7,807 nucleotides of DNA, taken from assembly GCA_025997455.1 (NCBI GenBank), contig BNUP01000100.1:1-7807 (forward strand). The letters run 5' to 3'. Both the position numbers and the translations under genes were made by a program. The first letter of the stretch is position 1. Each line of letters starts with the position of its first letter. Shown in pieces: positions 6,088-7,807 of the stretch. A model generated the notes under the pieces. That model had not been told where the DNA came from. It worked only from the letters and a program-made list of their open reading frames with translations, and did no database searches. The stretch comes from Fibrobacterales bacterium. Its GTDB lineage: Bacteria > Fibrobacterota > Fibrobacteria > Fibrobacterales > Fibrobacteraceae.

Positions 6088-6102
6088 GTTTCCTAGAAGT
6101 GC

Positions 6103-7170
6103 TTAGTCCTGAACACAGCGAACGCTAACCCCGAGTTGCTTATTGCTGTTGTTCGGGTCCACTTTGCTGTATCTGTTTTCTATATACCGGTGAGTTGCAT
6201 TGGTTGCAGTGCTCTCCGTAGTCGTCCACCAGCGGGCGAATGTGCCAAGATTGCCGAATGCCCCAGCAGCGGTGCGGTTGCCACCGGGCAAGGCGGAAAA
6301 GCCGTAATTGTCTGTGCCGTTGCCGCTACTATTCCAACCGCTTGCCGCCTTAAGTTTAGTTCCGGCGGTGCTTGCATCGCCCGTATTATCAATGAGCGTA
6401 ATCCATTCGGCATCGCTTGGCAAATGCCAGCCAGTAGGGCAAACGCCCTGATGTTTTGCTTCTGCCGTATAGGTACTTGTGTTATAGGAAACATCAATAT
6501 TCATTGCAGTTGCCCAGTCATACAACCTGCCGTAAATATCGCAATTTGCCTCTTCTTTTTCATAACACCAACTGCCGCTTTCCGTAGCAAAATTCAAATT
6601 CTCCGCCATCCAAGTTTGAGTGCCAATAACAACTGTGCTGTAGGTTTTGTCGTCTCGCTCATCGTCAAGCGTTCCGTATTCAATAGACGAACTCGAAACT
6701 TCCGAAGAAGACGATTCTGCTTCGGAGGAAGAGGATTCAGCCTCACTCGATGAACTCGAAACTTCCGAAGAAGATGATTCTGCTTCGGAGGAAGATGATT
6801 CAGCCTCACTTGATGAACTCGAAACTTCCGAAGAAGACGATTCTGCTTCGGAGGAAGAGGATTCAGCCTCACTTGATGAACTTAAATCTTCTGAAGAAGA
6901 GGATTCTGCTTCGGAGGAAGAGGATTCAGCCTCACTTGATGAACTTAAATCTTCTGAAGAAGAGGATTCTGCTTCGGAGGAAGAGGATTCAGCCTCACTC
7001 GATGAACTTAAATCTTCTGAAGAAGAGGATTCTGCTTCGGAGGAAGAGGATTCAGCCTCACTCGATGAACTTAAATCTTCTGAAGAAGACGATTCTGCTT
7101 CGGAGGAAGAGGATTCAGCCTCACTCAATGAACTTAAATCTTCCGAAGAACTTGACGATTCCTCATTCAA
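6103..7170 (-). CDS. FISUMP-domain protein with Ser/Glu repeat linker, 5'-truncated
   Basis: The C-terminal part, residues about 164-355, matches the Fibrobacter succinogenes major paralogous domain. It shows TVVIGTQTWMAENLN, an IYGRLYDWATA segment, GVCPTGWHLPSDAEW, a GFSALPGG motif, WWTTTES, and a terminal SVRCVQD. Four cysteines (two in the WCYEKEEANC segment, one in GVCP, one in VRC) suggest disulfides in an exported protein. The exact role of this family is not known. Residues 1-163 are Ser/Glu-rich, built from a 21-residue repeat. The only start in range is TTG 7170, with no Shine-Dalgarno. The frame stays open to 7212 and keeps S/E-rich character to about 7189 (GSSSSSEL), without ATG or GTG and without a signal peptide. 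The true N-terminus, probably a lipoprotein or Sec signal in such proteins, has been lost at the junction with the IS3 gene. It may be a pseudogene. Confidence 0.85.
   Translation of the reverse strand: MNEESSSSSEDLSSLSEAESSSSEAESSSSEDLSSSSEAESSSSEAESSSSEDLSSSSEAESSSSEAESSSSEDLSSSSEAESSSSEAESSSSEDLSSSSEAESSSSEAESSSSEVSSSSSEAESSSSEAESSSSEVSSSSSEAESSSSEAESSSSEVSSSSIEYGTLDDERDDKTYSTVVIGTQTWMAENLNFATESGSWCYEKEEANCDIYGRLYDWATAMNIDVSYNTSTYTAEAKHQGVCPTGWHLPSDAEWITLIDNTGDASTAGTKLKAASGWNSSGNGTDNYGFSALPGGNRTAAGAFGNLGTFARWWTTTESTATNATHRYIENRYSKVDPNNSNKQLGVSVRCVQD
6689..7150 (-). repeat. 63-nt tandem repeats encoding the Ser/Glu linker
   Basis: Units begin at 6689, 6752, 6815, 6878, 6941, 7004 and 7067, with a partial eighth at 7130, all exactly 63 nt apart and 21 codons long. 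Two versions exist: the three nearest the FISUMP domain carry CTCGAAACTTCC, and those further away carry CTTAAATCTTCT or a close relative. In protein terms this is a Glu-Val-Ser versus Glu-Asp-Leu-Ser joint. Blocked distribution of variants points to expansion by slippage or unequal recombination within the array. Confidence 0.95.
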
Positions 7171-7193
7171 TTCCGAAGACGAGGAGGAACCTT

Positions 7194-7807
7194 GAGCGTC
7201 CCTACTACGGCGTTAGGCGACTACGAAAACATCTGGGCGAGCACGGTCATCCGATAGGCGAGAAATGCCTGCGCCGCCTGATGAATGTCTGCGGCTGGCG
7301 GACACAGTATCCGGCAAAGAAAACCACCGTGAGCGACCGGAAAGCCTACAAATACCCGTACCTGCTCAGGGGTCGCATGGTCTGTGCCCCAAACGATGTG
7401 TGGGCCATCGACATCACCTATATTCCGATGGCGAAGGGGTTCATGTACCTGTTCGCCATTATCGATGTTTATTCGCGCTATGTGGTCGGATTCAGCGTGA
7501 GCAACACGATGACTGCACAGTGGTGCGTGTCTTGCATTGACGAAGCCGTAAAGAAGCACGGCAAGCCGAGCATTATCAACTCCGACCAAGGCTGCCAGTT
7601 CACCTCCGCCGAGTATGTATCCTATCTGGAAAACAATGGCATCCAAATAAGCATGGACGGCAGGAGGCGGGCTTTGGACAACATATTCATCGAGCGGCTC
7701 TGGCGCAGCGTGAAGCAGGAGCATGTCTATACGCACCCCCATTCAACGGGAGACGAATTGCTTGACGGCTTGACAGGCTACTTCGATTTTTACAACAACA
7801 AACGGTA
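7194..7807 (+). mobile_element. Partial IS3-family insertion sequence
   Basis: Only the central and downstream part of orfB is present. The left boundary coincides with loss of the 5' end of the FISUMP gene on the opposite strand. No left inverted repeat or target duplication is visible, so this edge is a deletion or rearrangement breakpoint, or an assembly join, rather than a normal insertion end. The right end lies outside the window. Confidence 0.8.
7197..7807 (+). CDS. IS3-family transposase OrfB, 5'-truncated and running off the window
   Basis: This is the DDE integrase-core (rve) transposase of an IS3-type element, which cuts and joins DNA through a circular intermediate. The reading frame runs RPYYGVRRLRKHLGEHGH (HTH_21-like region), YPYLLRG, NDVWAIDITYIPM, IDVYSRYVVGF, NSDQGCQFTS, ISMDGRRRALDN, FIERLWRSVKQE, then YFDFYNNKR at the window end. 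The catalytic triad is visible: Asp codon at 7410, Asp at 7584 and Glu at 7692. This gives 57 residues between the Asps and 35 between the second Asp and Glu, the classical D-D-35-E spacing. The frame is intact to the edge. No OrfA, no frameshift region, no OrfB start and no terminal inverted repeat are found on the left, so the element is cut at about 7190-7199. Transposase activity is therefore unlikely. Its base composition is more GC-rich than the housekeeping genes. Confidence 0.9.

Noticed and set aside
6689..7150. Possible CRISPR array from regular 63-nt spacing
   Set aside because: There are no unique spacers: the whole 63-nt unit repeats and stays in a protein frame, so it is a coding tandem repeat.
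6647..7195. A + strand acidic Ser/Glu/Asp-rich 182-residue ORF
   Set aside because: It is the antisense of the 63-nt repeat array: TCN/GAN codons read in reverse also give Ser, Glu and Asp without stops. It has no domain and no independent support.
7221..7742. A 173-residue minus-strand ORF over the transposase
   Set aside because: The opposite strand carries clear IS3 OrfB with D-D-35-E spacing; this frame shows no family features.

Overview
The window looks like bacterial chromosome, possibly from Fibrobacterota or a relative. The main clue is a gene with a FISUMP domain (Fibrobacter succinogenes major paralogous domain) behind a long Ser/Glu linker. The housekeeping genes are AT-leaning and of ordinary bacterial type. 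The phylum call is an inference from one protein family plus FCB-group-like promoter motifs, because FISUMP domains also occur outside Fibrobacter.

Layout. Positions 1-371 are non-coding: a leftward promoter with an operator-like palindrome, A/T tandem repeats, then a C-rich leader with direct repeats. Four genes follow on the + strand: uppS (372-1091), cdsA (1117-1935), valS (1961-4777) and prfB (4777-5860). prfB is read through a classical +1 programmed frameshift at an in-frame UGA. uppS and cdsA supply lipid metabolism (undecaprenyl diphosphate for the wall, CDP-diacylglycerol for phospholipids). valS and prfB supply translation (tRNA-Val charging, UGA/UAA termination). valS and prfB overlap by one base. 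uppS and valS lack a Shine-Dalgarno sequence and instead share an identical 13-nt motif, TTTTCTACCTTTC, 5-6 nt before the ATG. This resembles the Bacteroidetes -7 element and suggests leaderless mRNAs.

Positions 5861-6102 separate two convergent genes and hold five consecutive stem-loops, including an 11-bp perfect palindrome of dispersed-repeat type and a 19-position hairpin. On the - strand lies the FISUMP gene (6103-7170 and beyond), whose N-terminal half is built from 63-nt tandem repeats. Its 5' end, including any export signal, is missing. At about 7190-7199 the sequence changes abruptly to an IS3-family OrfB transposase (+ strand) that lacks its own 5' part and runs off the window.

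The points most worth checking are the shared start-site motif, a GC-rich palindromic segment carried in frame inside valS, the double-truncation junction between the FISUMP gene and the IS3 gene, and the hairpin array after prfB. I see no wholly new multi-gene system here.
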